DNA of 19,753 bases from Limosilactobacillus antri DSM 16041. Lineage in GTDB: Bacteria; Bacillota; Bacilli; Lactobacillales; Lactobacillaceae. This document shows positions 13,629 through 19,753 of this stretch, piece by piece. Position numbers and translations under genes: made by a program. The stretch lies in contig NZ_GG700737.1 in the NCBI RefSeq assembly GCF_000160835.1, positions 85,640-105,392 on the forward strand. Reading direction: 5' to 3'. The notes below the pieces were generated by a model that did no database searches, was not told the origin of the DNA, and was given only the letters and a program-made list of their open reading frames with translations. How positions within the stretch are numbered: the first letter of the stretch is position 1; each line of letters opens with the position of its first letter.

Positions 13629-14633
13629 TTGCAACAGACACCACAGAAGTTGTTTGAACTCTTTGACCAGGGGACTGAAATCCTGCAATCGGCTTTACGG
13701 AGTTCATACCTTGATGCCATGCTAGAAAATGCGGAAAACGTGATTGATGGCCGGGTGGCGGTTGAAGATGGGGTGCCGGATAAGGAAACGGTTGCGAAAC
13801 TTGAAAAGCTGTACAAAAAAATGGCCTTTAAAGACGCCGACGCGGAAACAATTCGGCAGGTTCTTCAGTTGAGCTTTTTAAAAGTGATGCGCAAAGATGC
13901 AATCCAGGCTAACCATCAGATGACGCCGGATACCATTGGTTTCTTAATGGCCTTTTTGATTGAAAAGATCAGTAAGCTTAACCGTCCTTCCACGATTTTC
14001 GATCCAGCAGTCGGGACCGGCAACCTTCTGACGACGGTAATCAACCAGTTGCAAAAGGCAAGCGCCGAGCCAATCCATGGTTATGGGATTGATAATGACC
14101 CAGCAATGTTGGAAGTGGCGAGCGCGAGCGTAGCGTTACAAGGGTTAAACGTGGACCTCTTCTACCAGGATGCGATTAATGCACTGGACATTCCAGAATG
14201 TGATTTAGCGGTGGCGGATTTGCCAATTGGCTACTACCCGTTAGACCAGAACACTAAAAATTATCGGACCCGGGCTCAAGAAGGCCATTCATACGTTCAC
14301 CACTTGTTGATTGAGCAGGCGTTGAACTATTTACGTCCGGGTGGTTTTGGTGTGTTCTTGGTTCCAAGCAATCTTTTTCAAACGAAGGAAGCACAGCCGT
14401 TTATCCAGTGGATGCACTCTGTCAGCTATTTGCAAGGCTTAATCAACCTTCCGGCAGAATTATTTGCAAACCAGAATGCCCAAAAAGCCATCCTGCTCTT
14501 GCAACGGCATGGTGGCGACAGCAAGCAGGCGGCTAAGGTCCTGCTTGGTGAATTTCCATCGTTTAAGAAGCCGCAAGAGTTCAGCAGCTTTATGCAAGAA
14601 ATCGACCAGTGGGTCCAGACAAACTTAAATTAA
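13629..14633 (+). CDS. ytxK: Class I SAM-dependent methyltransferase, YtxK family
   Basis: This 334-residue protein has the N6-adenine-type methyltransferase fold seen in YtxK. SAM-binding motif I is FDPAVGTGNLL (about 124-134), and GIDNDP is the acidic loop of motif II. DLPIGYYP (about 197-204) sits where DNA methyltransferases have (N/D)PPY, so the catalytic motif is altered. Residues 1-110 are helical, like the N-terminal part of type I HsdM-related enzymes. Substrate and activity are unknown. In B. subtilis ytxK also precedes ackA. The TTG start is set by AGGGGGTGA (13612-13620). No terminator separates it from comGG, so it probably shares the comG transcript at least in part. Confidence 0.9.
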   Translation: MQQTPQKLFELFDQGTEILQSALRSSYLDAMLENAENVIDGRVAVEDGVPDKETVAKLEKLYKKMAFKDADAETIRQVLQLSFLKVMRKDAIQANHQMTPDTIGFLMAFLIEKISKLNRPSTIFDPAVGTGNLLTTVINQLQKASAEPIHGYGIDNDPAMLEVASASVALQGLNVDLFYQDAINALDIPECDLAVADLPIGYYPLDQNTKNYRTRAQEGHSYVHHLLIEQALNYLRPGGFGVFLVPSNLFQTKEAQPFIQWMHSVSYLQGLINLPAELFANQNAQKAILLLQRHGGDSKQAAKVLLGEFPSFKKPQEFSSFMQEIDQWVQTNLN

Positions 14634-14651
14634 CAAAAGGAGACAGTTTTT

Positions 14652-15848
14652 ATGTCAAAATCAATTGCAGTTAATGCCGGAAGCTCAACGTTGAAGTTTA
14701 AGCTTTTCGATATGCCAAGTGAAGAAGTAGTTGCTGAGGGAACCATCGAACGAATCGGGGAAAAGATGGGTCACGCCAAGATCAAGTACGCTGGTCAAAA
14801 GCACGAGGATGACCAGCCCTTTGGTGACCACGGGGCCGCAATCAAGTACCTGCTTGACCAGCTGATTGCCTTAGGAATCGTTCAGAATTACGATGAAATT
14901 ACGGCTGTTGGCCACCGGGTGGTTGCTGGTGGCGAATACTTTAAGGATTCTGCCGTTATTACTGACGACGTAATTAAAAAGATTGATTCCTTAGCAGAAT
15001 ACGCGCCACTGCATGATCCAGCGGAATTAATGGGGATCAAGGCTTTCCGTAAGGCATTGCCAAACGCATTTGCAATTGCTGTCTTTGACACCTCGTTCCA
15101 CGCAGAAATGCCAAAGAAGAATGCCCTTTACAGCATTCCTTACGAATGGTATGAAAAGTACGGCGCCCGGAAGTATGGTGCGCACGGTACTAGTCACCGC
15201 TATGTTGCTGCTCAGGCAGCAAAGATGCTGAAGAAACCGTTAGAAGACCTCAAGCTGATTACGATGCACATTGGAGCTGGTGCTTCCATTACGGCGGTGA
15301 AGAACGGGAAGTCCTTTGACACTTCAATGGGCTTTACCCCACTGGCCGGAATTACGATGGCAACTCGTTCCGGCGATGTTGACCCGTCCCTCGTGGCCTT
15401 TGTTGAGGAAAAGGCGGGAATGTCTTCTGATGAAATGATCGACACCCTAAACCACAAGTCCGGGTTGCTGGGAATTTCTGAATTATCCCCAGACATGCGG
15501 GATATTCTTGATGCTGCCGACAAGGGAAACGAGAAGGCGCAACTGGCGTTGGATATTTACGTTAACCGAATCAAGCGCTACATTGGTGCTTACATTGCCG
15601 AAATGGATGGGGTAGACGCAATTGTCTTCACGGCCGGCGTTGGTGAGAACAGTATTCCGGTTCGGAAGCTGGTTACCGACAACCTGGACTGCTTCGGTAT
15701 CAAGATTGACCAGGAAAAGAATCAATGTCGTGGTGTTGAACGGGATTTGTCCGCTGCTGACGCAAAGGTGAAGACCCTGTTGATCCCAACTAATGAAGAG
15801 CTGATGATCGTTCGCGACATCGAACGCTTGAAAAAAGAAGCTAAGTAA
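14652..15848 (+). CDS. ackA: Acetate kinase
   Basis: AckA (398 residues, standard length) converts acetyl phosphate and ADP to acetate and ATP. In heterofermentative lactobacilli this is an ATP-yielding exit for acetyl phosphate from phosphoketolase. Signatures are complete: VNAGSSTLKFKLF at the N-terminus, R89 in GHRVVAGG, the catalytic Asp in FDTSFH, HGTSHRYV, the phosphate loop HIGAGAS, and TAGVGENS near the C-terminus. AAAAGGAGA lies about 10 nt before the ATG. It is 18 nt downstream of ytxK, so it is likely in the same operon, though its expected high expression suggests an internal promoter that I could not identify. It is followed by a weak terminator. Confidence 0.98.
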   Translation: MSKSIAVNAGSSTLKFKLFDMPSEEVVAEGTIERIGEKMGHAKIKYAGQKHEDDQPFGDHGAAIKYLLDQLIALGIVQNYDEITAVGHRVVAGGEYFKDSAVITDDVIKKIDSLAEYAPLHDPAELMGIKAFRKALPNAFAIAVFDTSFHAEMPKKNALYSIPYEWYEKYGARKYGAHGTSHRYVAAQAAKMLKKPLEDLKLITMHIGAGASITAVKNGKSFDTSMGFTPLAGITMATRSGDVDPSLVAFVEEKAGMSSDEMIDTLNHKSGLLGISELSPDMRDILDAADKGNEKAQLALDIYVNRIKRYIGAYIAEMDGVDAIVFTAGVGENSIPVRKLVTDNLDCFGIKIDQEKNQCRGVERDLSAADAKVKTLLIPTNEELMIVRDIERLKKEAK

Positions 15849-15895
15849 GCTATCGCCGGAAAATTGACTGGCGGTACGAAAATATGAATTGAAAT

Positions 15896-15921
15896 GGAGG
15901 GGCTGTGACATAAGCCCTTTT
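15896..15921 (+). terminator. Weak hairpin terminator after ackA
   Basis: A short stem GGGCT/AGCCC (15900-15904 with 15913-15917), extendable by a wobble and an A-T pair, has an 8-nt loop GTGACATA and is followed by TTTTA. It is modest in strength and forms the left end of the composite element described next. Confidence 0.5.
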
Positions 15922-15934
15922 ACTTAGATAAAAT
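15905..15934 (+). promoter_or_regulatory. Promoter-like pair within the intergenic element
   Basis: GTGACA (15905-15910, five of six -35 bases) and TAAAAT (15929-15934) are 18 bp apart and point toward the phosphoesterase gene. The -35 lies inside the loop of the preceding hairpin. Transcripts would begin with the double hairpin at 15943-16050. Confidence 0.4.
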
Positions 15935-15942
15935 ACGAACGG

Positions 15943-16050
15943 CGCAGTACGCAAATGGGTTCCAGTGCTCGGCAAAGCCGAACTCTGAAACCCTATTTGC
16001 GCTTGCGGGGGCTCGAAAACGAAGTCGATTCCGACTTCTGTCTCGCTCCC
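15943..16050. repeat. Double-hairpin intergenic element
   Basis: Hairpin 1 (15943-16007) is a long imperfect stem: CGCAAAT/ATTTGCG, GGGTT/AACCC, CAG/CTG and TCGGC/GCCGA around an AAA loop, extended at the base by CGCAG/TTGCG. Hairpin 2 (16007-16050) has GGGGGC/GCTCCC enclosing an internal loop and GAAGTCG/CGACTTC with an ATTC loop. It is non-coding and lacks a clear T-run. Layout resembles REP/BOX-type dispersed palindromic units of bacteria. Only one copy is in the window, so its repeated nature is inference. Confidence 0.6.
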
Positions 16051-16075
16051 TCTTAGCCAATTTAGGGGTGGTTAG

Positions 16076-16684
16076 ATGCAATTTGTAACAGCCGACACGC
16101 ATTTCTTTCATAGTGAACTTTTAGGGGTAGATAAATTTGCCCCGCGACCGTTTCCGGATGTCGCAACGATGAACCAGACCATTATTGATAACTGGAACAC
16201 TCAAGTCGGCGAGCACGACCTCGTTTACCATCTTGGCGATATTGCCCTGTACTTTACTAAGCCGCCCCGGAAGGCCTATGCGGCTGTTGCAGACGTCCTC
16301 GCGCAGCTTCATGGACGCCTGGTGCTGGTTAAGGGCAATCACGATAGCCGGGCGCTCTTTAAATACCTGGCTGCCCATAATTTTATGGTTGACGGTCAGC
16401 CAAAATATGAATTTCATGACGTCGGGGTCCTGTTGAAGTACAACCACCGTCAATATTATTTGACGCACTATCCAATGATGCTAGGGGTTGCACCCCAGAT
16501 TATTAACCTGCACGGTCATATTCACCACTATGCGGTCCCGACGAAAGAAAATATTAACGTGGGGATTGATGCGCCGGAACTTGATTACCTTAACCCCCGA
16601 CCTCGGTTTGGTGCCCCTGTGAGCTTTGCTGAGGTCGAAGAAATGATTGCAGCCAAAGCGGCCGATTTGGGGAAGCAGCGCTGA
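16076..16684 (+). CDS. Calcineurin-like metallophosphoesterase
   Basis: This 202-residue protein has a complete set of metal ligands: D7 and H9 (ADTHFFH), D55 (HLGDIA), N88 and H89 (KGNHD), H131 (LTHYP), and H148/H150 (HGHIHH). This subgroup, with the ADTHFxH opening, also occurs in phages and is usually annotated only as phosphoesterase; the substrate is unknown. It differs from the YfcE-type gene at 3139 in both motifs and length. An AGGGGTGG ribosome binding site lies 6 nt before the ATG. It lies alone between the ackA element and yutD; transcription may come from the promoter-like pair at 15905-15934. Confidence 0.88.
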   Translation: MQFVTADTHFFHSELLGVDKFAPRPFPDVATMNQTIIDNWNTQVGEHDLVYHLGDIALYFTKPPRKAYAAVADVLAQLHGRLVLVKGNHDSRALFKYLAAHNFMVDGQPKYEFHDVGVLLKYNHRQYYLTHYPMMLGVAPQIINLHGHIHHYAVPTKENINVGIDAPELDYLNPRPRFGAPVSFAEVEEMIAAKAADLGKQR

Positions 16685-16690
16685 GCTTTA

Positions 16691-16699
16691 TGGTAAGAT
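16691..16699 (+). promoter_or_regulatory. Possible extended -10 promoter for yutD
   Basis: TGGTAAGAT (TGn plus TAAGAT) lies just after the phosphoesterase stop and 35 nt before the yutD start, with no good -35. It overlaps a small palindrome CTTTAT/ATAAAG. Read-through from upstream is the alternative. Confidence 0.3.
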
Positions 16700-16721
16700 A
16701 AAGAAGTTAACTTGATTAAAA

Positions 16722-16730
16722 AGAAGGTGA
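16722..16730 (+). promoter_or_regulatory. Ribosome binding site fixing the TTG start of yutD
   Basis: AGAAGGTGA matches AGGAGGTGA at 8 of 9 positions and lies 4 nt before TTG 16735. There is no usable ATG nearby in this frame. Confidence 0.6.
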
Positions 16731-16734
16731 CAGG

Positions 16735-17286
16735 TTGAACCGGGCAAAAATTCAAGATTATATTGACCAGCGTGAGGAGCAGCGGTCAGACCTTTATCAT
16801 TATGAAGCACTAGACGAGGAGCATTTCCAGTTAAATGGGCACCCGTATGAGCTCGTAAAAGAGTATCGGCACGCCTTTAGTGGTGAGGAATTTGCCAAGC
16901 GTTTTAGCAATATTCTTAGTAAATACGATTATATTGTTGGTGACTGGGGATATGACCAGTTACGCTTGACGGGTTTTTATGACCGGCAGAATCCACTTTA
17001 TAACCCCGAACATGGTGTTGAAACGATTGAGGATTTCCTGTATGAGGACTGCAATTTTGGCTGTGCTTATTTCATTGTCCATAATGGGCAGGTCCATCTT
17101 CCGCGGCAACACCGTCGGCGAAGACACCATGCGCGTGGGCCGGTGATTAAAGAGCGCCGGCGGAAAGCCAACCAAGCAGATGTCAAACACCGGCGGAACC
17201 AGCACGCCCAACGTGTGCGGACGGGAAAGCGTCAACAGAAATTTGTGATTCGTTCACGAAAGCAAGGAGAAAAGAACGAGCAATGA
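16735..17286 (+). CDS. yutD: YutD family protein (DUF1027) with a basic tail
   Basis: This 183-residue protein has a DUF1027/YutD-like domain in about residues 30-115 (YELVKEYRHAFSGEEFAKRFSNILSKYDYIVGDWGYDQLRLTGFY, then EDFLYEDCNFGCAYFIVHN). The function of the family is not established. The last 60 residues or so are an Arg/Lys/His-rich, probably disordered tail (RRRRHHARG, KERRRKAN, and so on) that could contact nucleic acid, which is inference. The start is TTG, set by the site at 16722-16730. Its stop overlaps yutF (ATGA); the yutD-yutF association is also found in B. subtilis. Confidence 0.85.
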   Translation: MNRAKIQDYIDQREEQRSDLYHYEALDEEHFQLNGHPYELVKEYRHAFSGEEFAKRFSNILSKYDYIVGDWGYDQLRLTGFYDRQNPLYNPEHGVETIEDFLYEDCNFGCAYFIVHNGQVHLPRQHRRRRHHARGPVIKERRRKANQADVKHRRNQHAQRVRTGKRQQKFVIRSRKQGEKNEQ

Positions 17287-18059
17287 CTGCTAATTACCAA
17301 GCATATTTTATTGACCTCGATGGGACTACTTATAAGGGAAAAAAGCGAATCCCAGCTGCGGCGCGGTTTATCAAGCGGCTCCAGTCGGCCGGGAAACAAG
17401 TACTATTCGTAACGAATAATAGCACCAGGTCACCCCAGTTTGTCGCTGATAATCTAGCACGGAACCACGGAATCAACGTCGGGCCGGCAAACGTATACAC
17501 GACTGCTCTGGCTACGGCTGACTACTTAGACCAGGCTGCCGGAGAAAAGCGTTCAGTGTACGTAGTGGGTGAAAGCGGTCTTCGCGAGGCGTTGGCTGCG
17601 AAGGGATTCAAGGATGATGACCAGGCACCGGACTTTGTTGTAGTAGGGCTCGATTCTCACGTTACCTACGAAAAGCTTGAAAAGGCGGTTCTCCTAATCC
17701 GGGCGGGTGCTAAGTTTATTGGGACCAACGCTGACAGCAACCTGCCGAATGAGCGGGGGATGGTGCCCGGCGCAGGCTCAATCGTTAAGCTGGTGGAGTA
17801 CGCGACCCAGCAAAAACCGCTGATGATTGGCAAACCCGAAAAGATCATTATGGAAATGGCTTTGCAGCGGGTCGGTCTCTCGACGGCGGACGCGGTGATG
17901 GTTGGTGATAATTATCACACGGATATTCAGGCAGCGATTAATGTTGGAATGGATAGCTTACTAGTTTACACGGGCTTGTCCCGCCCTGCTGAAGTTGCTC
18001 AGGAAGACATTCAGCCGACCTACACGGTGGAGACTTTAGATGACTGGAAGATTAACTAA
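17283..18059 (+). CDS. yutF: HAD-IIA hydrolase, NagD-like (TIGR01457/YutF)
   Basis: This 258-residue haloacid dehalogenase-fold phosphatase of the NagD group has motif I D11-L-D13-GTTYKG, motif II FVTNNST (about 42-48), K184 in IGKPEK, and motif IV VGDNYHTDI (about 207-215). The C2 cap lies between motifs II and III. Family members act on nucleotide or sugar phosphates; the substrate is unknown here. The ATG overlaps the yutD stop, and the 3' end overlaps the next gene by 20 nt, so the three genes form one unit. Confidence 0.93.
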   Translation: MTANYQAYFIDLDGTTYKGKKRIPAAARFIKRLQSAGKQVLFVTNNSTRSPQFVADNLARNHGINVGPANVYTTALATADYLDQAAGEKRSVYVVGESGLREALAAKGFKDDDQAPDFVVVGLDSHVTYEKLEKAVLLIRAGAKFIGTNADSNLPNERGMVPGAGSIVKLVEYATQQKPLMIGKPEKIIMEMALQRVGLSTADAVMVGDNYHTDIQAAINVGMDSLLVYTGLSRPAEVAQEDIQPTYTVETLDDWKIN

Positions 18060-18675
18060 TTTAAGGGCAATTCTGGTTACGCTAGTGTGCATTGTTAGCG
18101 TGCTTAGTCTTGCTCTTTTTATTACTCTAAATGTTTCACCATGGGTAATCGCGCACCCGCGGGCAATTCAAGTCAGTCGGGCTGCAATAAACGCCGATTA
18201 CCGGCGGCTGTTGATATACCTTGAACTGCCGCTGCCCGGGCAGCTAAAGTTGGCCCATCTTCCGCTGACCGCTGCGGCACGCAGTCACTTTGCGGACGTT
18301 AAATTAGATTTGCTGCTTAATGAGTTGCTGATGGTGACCAGTACACCAGTGGCGTGGCTGAGCCTTCGAAAAGAAAAACGGCGGCAACAACTTTGGCAGT
18401 TGTTGACACCGTTAATGTGGGGGATGAGTCTGCTGGCAGTTACCTTAGTATTGGTGCTGGTTGACTTTCCTAGCGTGTTTATTAGCAGTCATTACTGGCT
18501 TTTTTCCGGGATGAATTGGGTGATGAATCCGCGGACAGACCCGATCATCTTGCTGATGCCGCTGAGTTTTTTTACAAAACTCTTTATGATTTGGACTGGA
18601 TTAGTCTTTTTCTTCCTCACGATACTCTGGGGATACCTTCGTTTCGCCAGTGACCTTGCCAAGTTTCGACTTTAG
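18040..18675 (+). CDS. TIGR01906 / DUF1461 integral membrane protein
   Basis: This 211-residue protein has hydrophobic segments at about residues 9-33, 124-146 and 187-207, and a less certain one at about 94-108. The stretch SSHYWLFSGMNWVMNPRTDPIILLMP matches the family pattern (H, then W, then P, D, P followed by a hydrophobic run) of TIGR01906 proteins, which follow yutF in many lactobacilli. Function is unknown. GGTGGAG lies 8 nt before the ATG, inside yutF. The 3' end overlaps the convergent DedA coding sequence by 75 bp. Confidence 0.85.
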   Translation: MTGRLTNLRAILVTLVCIVSVLSLALFITLNVSPWVIAHPRAIQVSRAAINADYRRLLIYLELPLPGQLKLAHLPLTAAARSHFADVKLDLLLNELLMVTSTPVAWLSLRKEKRRQQLWQLLTPLMWGMSLLAVTLVLVLVDFPSVFISSHYWLFSGMNWVMNPRTDPIILLMPLSFFTKLFMIWTGLVFFFLTILWGYLRFASDLAKFRL

Positions 18676-19293
18676 GAAGCCAAAGATTGCTGGGAGCAGG
18701 GTTACGAAGATGATTCCCAGGATAATTACTGAGAAGTGTTCCTGAACGAAGGGGAGGTTGCCGAAAAAGTAGCCGGCGCCACAGCAGAGGACGACCCATG
18801 TTAGACAGCCAATAATGCTATAAGGGATAAAGCGGCGGTATGGGAAGCCGGAACCCGCTGCGGCAAACGGCGCAAAGGTTCTGATAATCGGCATAAAGCG
18901 GGCTAGGATGATTGCTGGCGCGCCATGCCGTTCAAAAAAGGCTTCTGACTTAGCAAGGCTTTCCTTATTGATTAGCTTGCCAAAAAGTGAATGGTTGGAA
19001 AGGGTCTTGCCAATTTTATGCCCGATTAAGAAGTTTAGTGAATCACCGCCTAGGCAGGCGATCAAGAAGAGCAGGGCAAACACCCAAATGTTGAGGTTGT
19101 AACGGGGGTCGGCGGCGATTGCACTGGCGGCAAAGAGCAGTGAGTCACCCGGCAGGAACGGCATGATTACCGCCCCGGTTTCAATAAAGATGATCGCGAA
19201 TAGGATCAGGTAAGTCCAATCACCGAATTGATTTACAATTTGGATAATGTGGGTGTCGATGTGTAATATAAAGTCAATCAGTGTAGTCAACAT
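18601..19293 (-). CDS. DedA family membrane protein
   Basis: This 230-residue SNARE-associated/DedA (VTT-domain) protein probably moves phospholipids or undecaprenyl phosphate across the membrane, as proposed for several family members; which lipid is not evident. Signatures are IETGAVIMPFLPGDSLLF (about 37-54), GDSLNFLIGHKIG and the RFMPIIRTFAPFAAAGSG stretch (about 132-149) with its membrane-embedded arginines. About four to five hydrophobic segments are visible. AAAAGGAG precedes the ATG. The charged C-terminal tail (KVTGETKVSPEYREEEKD) is encoded opposite the end of the TIGR01906 gene. Confidence 0.93.
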   Translation of the reverse strand: MLTTLIDFILHIDTHIIQIVNQFGDWTYLILFAIIFIETGAVIMPFLPGDSLLFAASAIAADPRYNLNIWVFALLFLIACLGGDSLNFLIGHKIGKTLSNHSLFGKLINKESLAKSEAFFERHGAPAIILARFMPIIRTFAPFAAAGSGFPYRRFIPYSIIGCLTWVVLCCGAGYFFGNLPFVQEHFSVIILGIIFVTLLPAIFGFLKSKLGKVTGETKVSPEYREEEKD

Positions 19294-19325
19294 TATTCTC
19301 CTTTTCTTGTATTCAACAGTGATGA

Positions 19326-19354
19326 AGTTTAGCAGGAAATTGGTGCTTTGTGAA
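19326..19354 (-). promoter_or_regulatory. Promoter for the DedA gene (extended -10)
   Basis: On the minus strand TTCACA (complement of 19349-19354) and TAAACT (complement of 19326-19331) are 17 bp apart, with TGC before the -10. The distance to the DedA ATG is about 32 nt. Confidence 0.5.
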
Positions 19355-19552
19355 GTTCGCGTGGCTAATATTAGGATAAACGTAATAATTATGAAATGTT
19401 TTAACCGTGGATAAAGTTCGCTATCGGGCCCAACTTAGCCGCTTGGCTTGGTGAATTGATTGCTAAACTTGGCTTGATTGCATTCAATACGCGATCGCGG
19501 TGCAATAATTGTTCACGGTTTGTCGCTCAGTAGGAATGAGTTAGCGTAGAAT
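19355..19552. other. Non-coding gap before the tandem promoters
   Basis: I see no gene here on either strand. It contains a 10-bp perfect palindrome CGCGATCGCG at 19490-19499, flanked unevenly by ATTGCA and TGCAAT. Otherwise it appears to be spacer between the DedA promoter and the tandem promoters. Confidence 0.5.
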
Positions 19553-19556
19553 GTTG

Positions 19557-19585
19557 TTGACAGTAACTGGTAATTCTTGTATAGT
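19557..19585 (+). promoter_or_regulatory. Tandem promoter P1 (probable rRNA operon)
   Basis: A perfect TTGACA (19557-19562) and TATAGT (19580-19585) have a 17-bp spacer. It is the first of three closely spaced strong promoters reading out of the window. That arrangement is typical of rrn operons in lactobacilli; the rRNA itself lies beyond the window and is inferred. Confidence 0.8.
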
Positions 19586-19630
19586 AGTTAACGTTGTCAA
19601 GCGAAGAAATCAGCAGTTTGAAAAAAGTTG

Positions 19631-19659
19631 TTGACGACCGTTTGGTAACATGATATATT
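19631..19659 (+). promoter_or_regulatory. Tandem promoter P2
   Basis: TTGACG (19631-19636) and TATATT (19654-19659) have a 17-bp spacer, a TGA extended -10, and an A-rich tract (AAAAAA, 19621-19626) just upstream that could act as a short UP element. Confidence 0.8.
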
Positions 19660-19709
19660 ATTTAAGCTGCTTGTTAGCAAGCTGACGAATGATTGATTGA
19701 AATTAGTTG

Positions 19710-19739
19710 TTGACTTTGCTCGGGTGGCTGTGATAAAAT
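19710..19739 (+). promoter_or_regulatory. Tandem promoter P3
   Basis: TTGACT (19710-19715) and TAAAAT (19734-19739) have an 18-bp spacer and a TGA extended -10. The window ends about 14 bp later, so the product is not seen. Confidence 0.7.
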
Positions 19740-19753
19740 ATAAAAGCTGTTTG

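Noticed and set aside
19665..19690. Small hairpin GCTTG-TTAG-CAAGC between P2 and P3 as a terminator
   Set aside because: Only five base pairs and no T-run. Not a credible terminator.
1..19753. CRISPR arrays, tRNAs, complete insertion sequences, defence or toxin-antitoxin systems
   Set aside because: I looked for regular repeats, cloverleaf-like segments, transposase motifs and paired small genes. Apart from the single integrase, none could be supported.

Overview
The window looks like core chromosome from a lactic acid bacterium of the Lactobacillaceae. The most likely genus is Limosilactobacillus, of the moderate-to-high GC type (L. fermentum-like). The evidence is gene order shared with Bacillus and lactobacilli (yslB-murI-rdgB-ysnB-cbpB, ytxG-ytxH-ccpA, comGA-GG-ytxK-ackA, yutD-yutF-TIGR01906), heavy CGG arginine use, AGGAGG-type ribosome binding sites, and sigma-A promoters with TGn extended -10 elements. 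The genus is inferred; the family-level placement is better supported.

Layout. 1-1015: an AT-rich tyrosine recombinase gene, compositionally foreign, that stops 9 bp from the 3' end of yslB. This is probably one edge of an integrated element or a remnant. 1025-1594 (-): yslB (DUF2507). 1743-4138 (+): a tightly overlapping operon of glutamate racemase, XTP/dITP pyrophosphatase, YfcE-type phosphodiesterase and the c-di-AMP-binding CBS protein CbpB. It ends in a bidirectional terminator shared with the opposing mscS-HAD pair (4190-5894, -). 5927-5996: back-to-back divergent promoters. 6040-6872 (+): ytxG-ytxH, followed by two terminators with a 26-bp palindrome between them. 7193-9038 (+): ccpA (carbon catabolite control) and a downstream membrane protein with an internal duplication. 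9111-9860: yebC with its own promoter and terminator.

9973-13542 (+): the late competence operon comGA to comGG, encoding the assembly ATPase, the platform protein, the major pseudopilin and four minor pseudopilins of the DNA-uptake pilus. It runs into ytxK (SAM methyltransferase) and ackA (acetate kinase). The comG reading frames overlap heavily, and comGG is unusually short, possibly frameshifted. 15896-16050: a composite intergenic element with a weak terminator, a promoter-like pair and two large hairpins. 16076-18675 (+): a calcineurin-like phosphoesterase, yutD, yutF (NagD-like HAD) and a TIGR01906 membrane protein. The last of these overlaps the 3' end of a convergent DedA gene (18601-19293, -). 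19553-19745: three strong tandem promoters pointing out of the window, typical of the start of an rRNA operon (inferred; no rRNA is in the window).

The content is mostly housekeeping: cell-wall precursor supply, nucleotide-pool cleaning, osmotic protection, c-di-AMP signalling, carbon regulation, acetate/ATP metabolism and DNA uptake. I see no defence island, CRISPR array, tRNA, complete IS or clearly new multi-gene system. The best leads for something undescribed are the variant recombinase and its junction, the double-hairpin element at 15896-16050, the palindrome upstream of ccpA, and the duplicated-domain membrane protein after ccpA.
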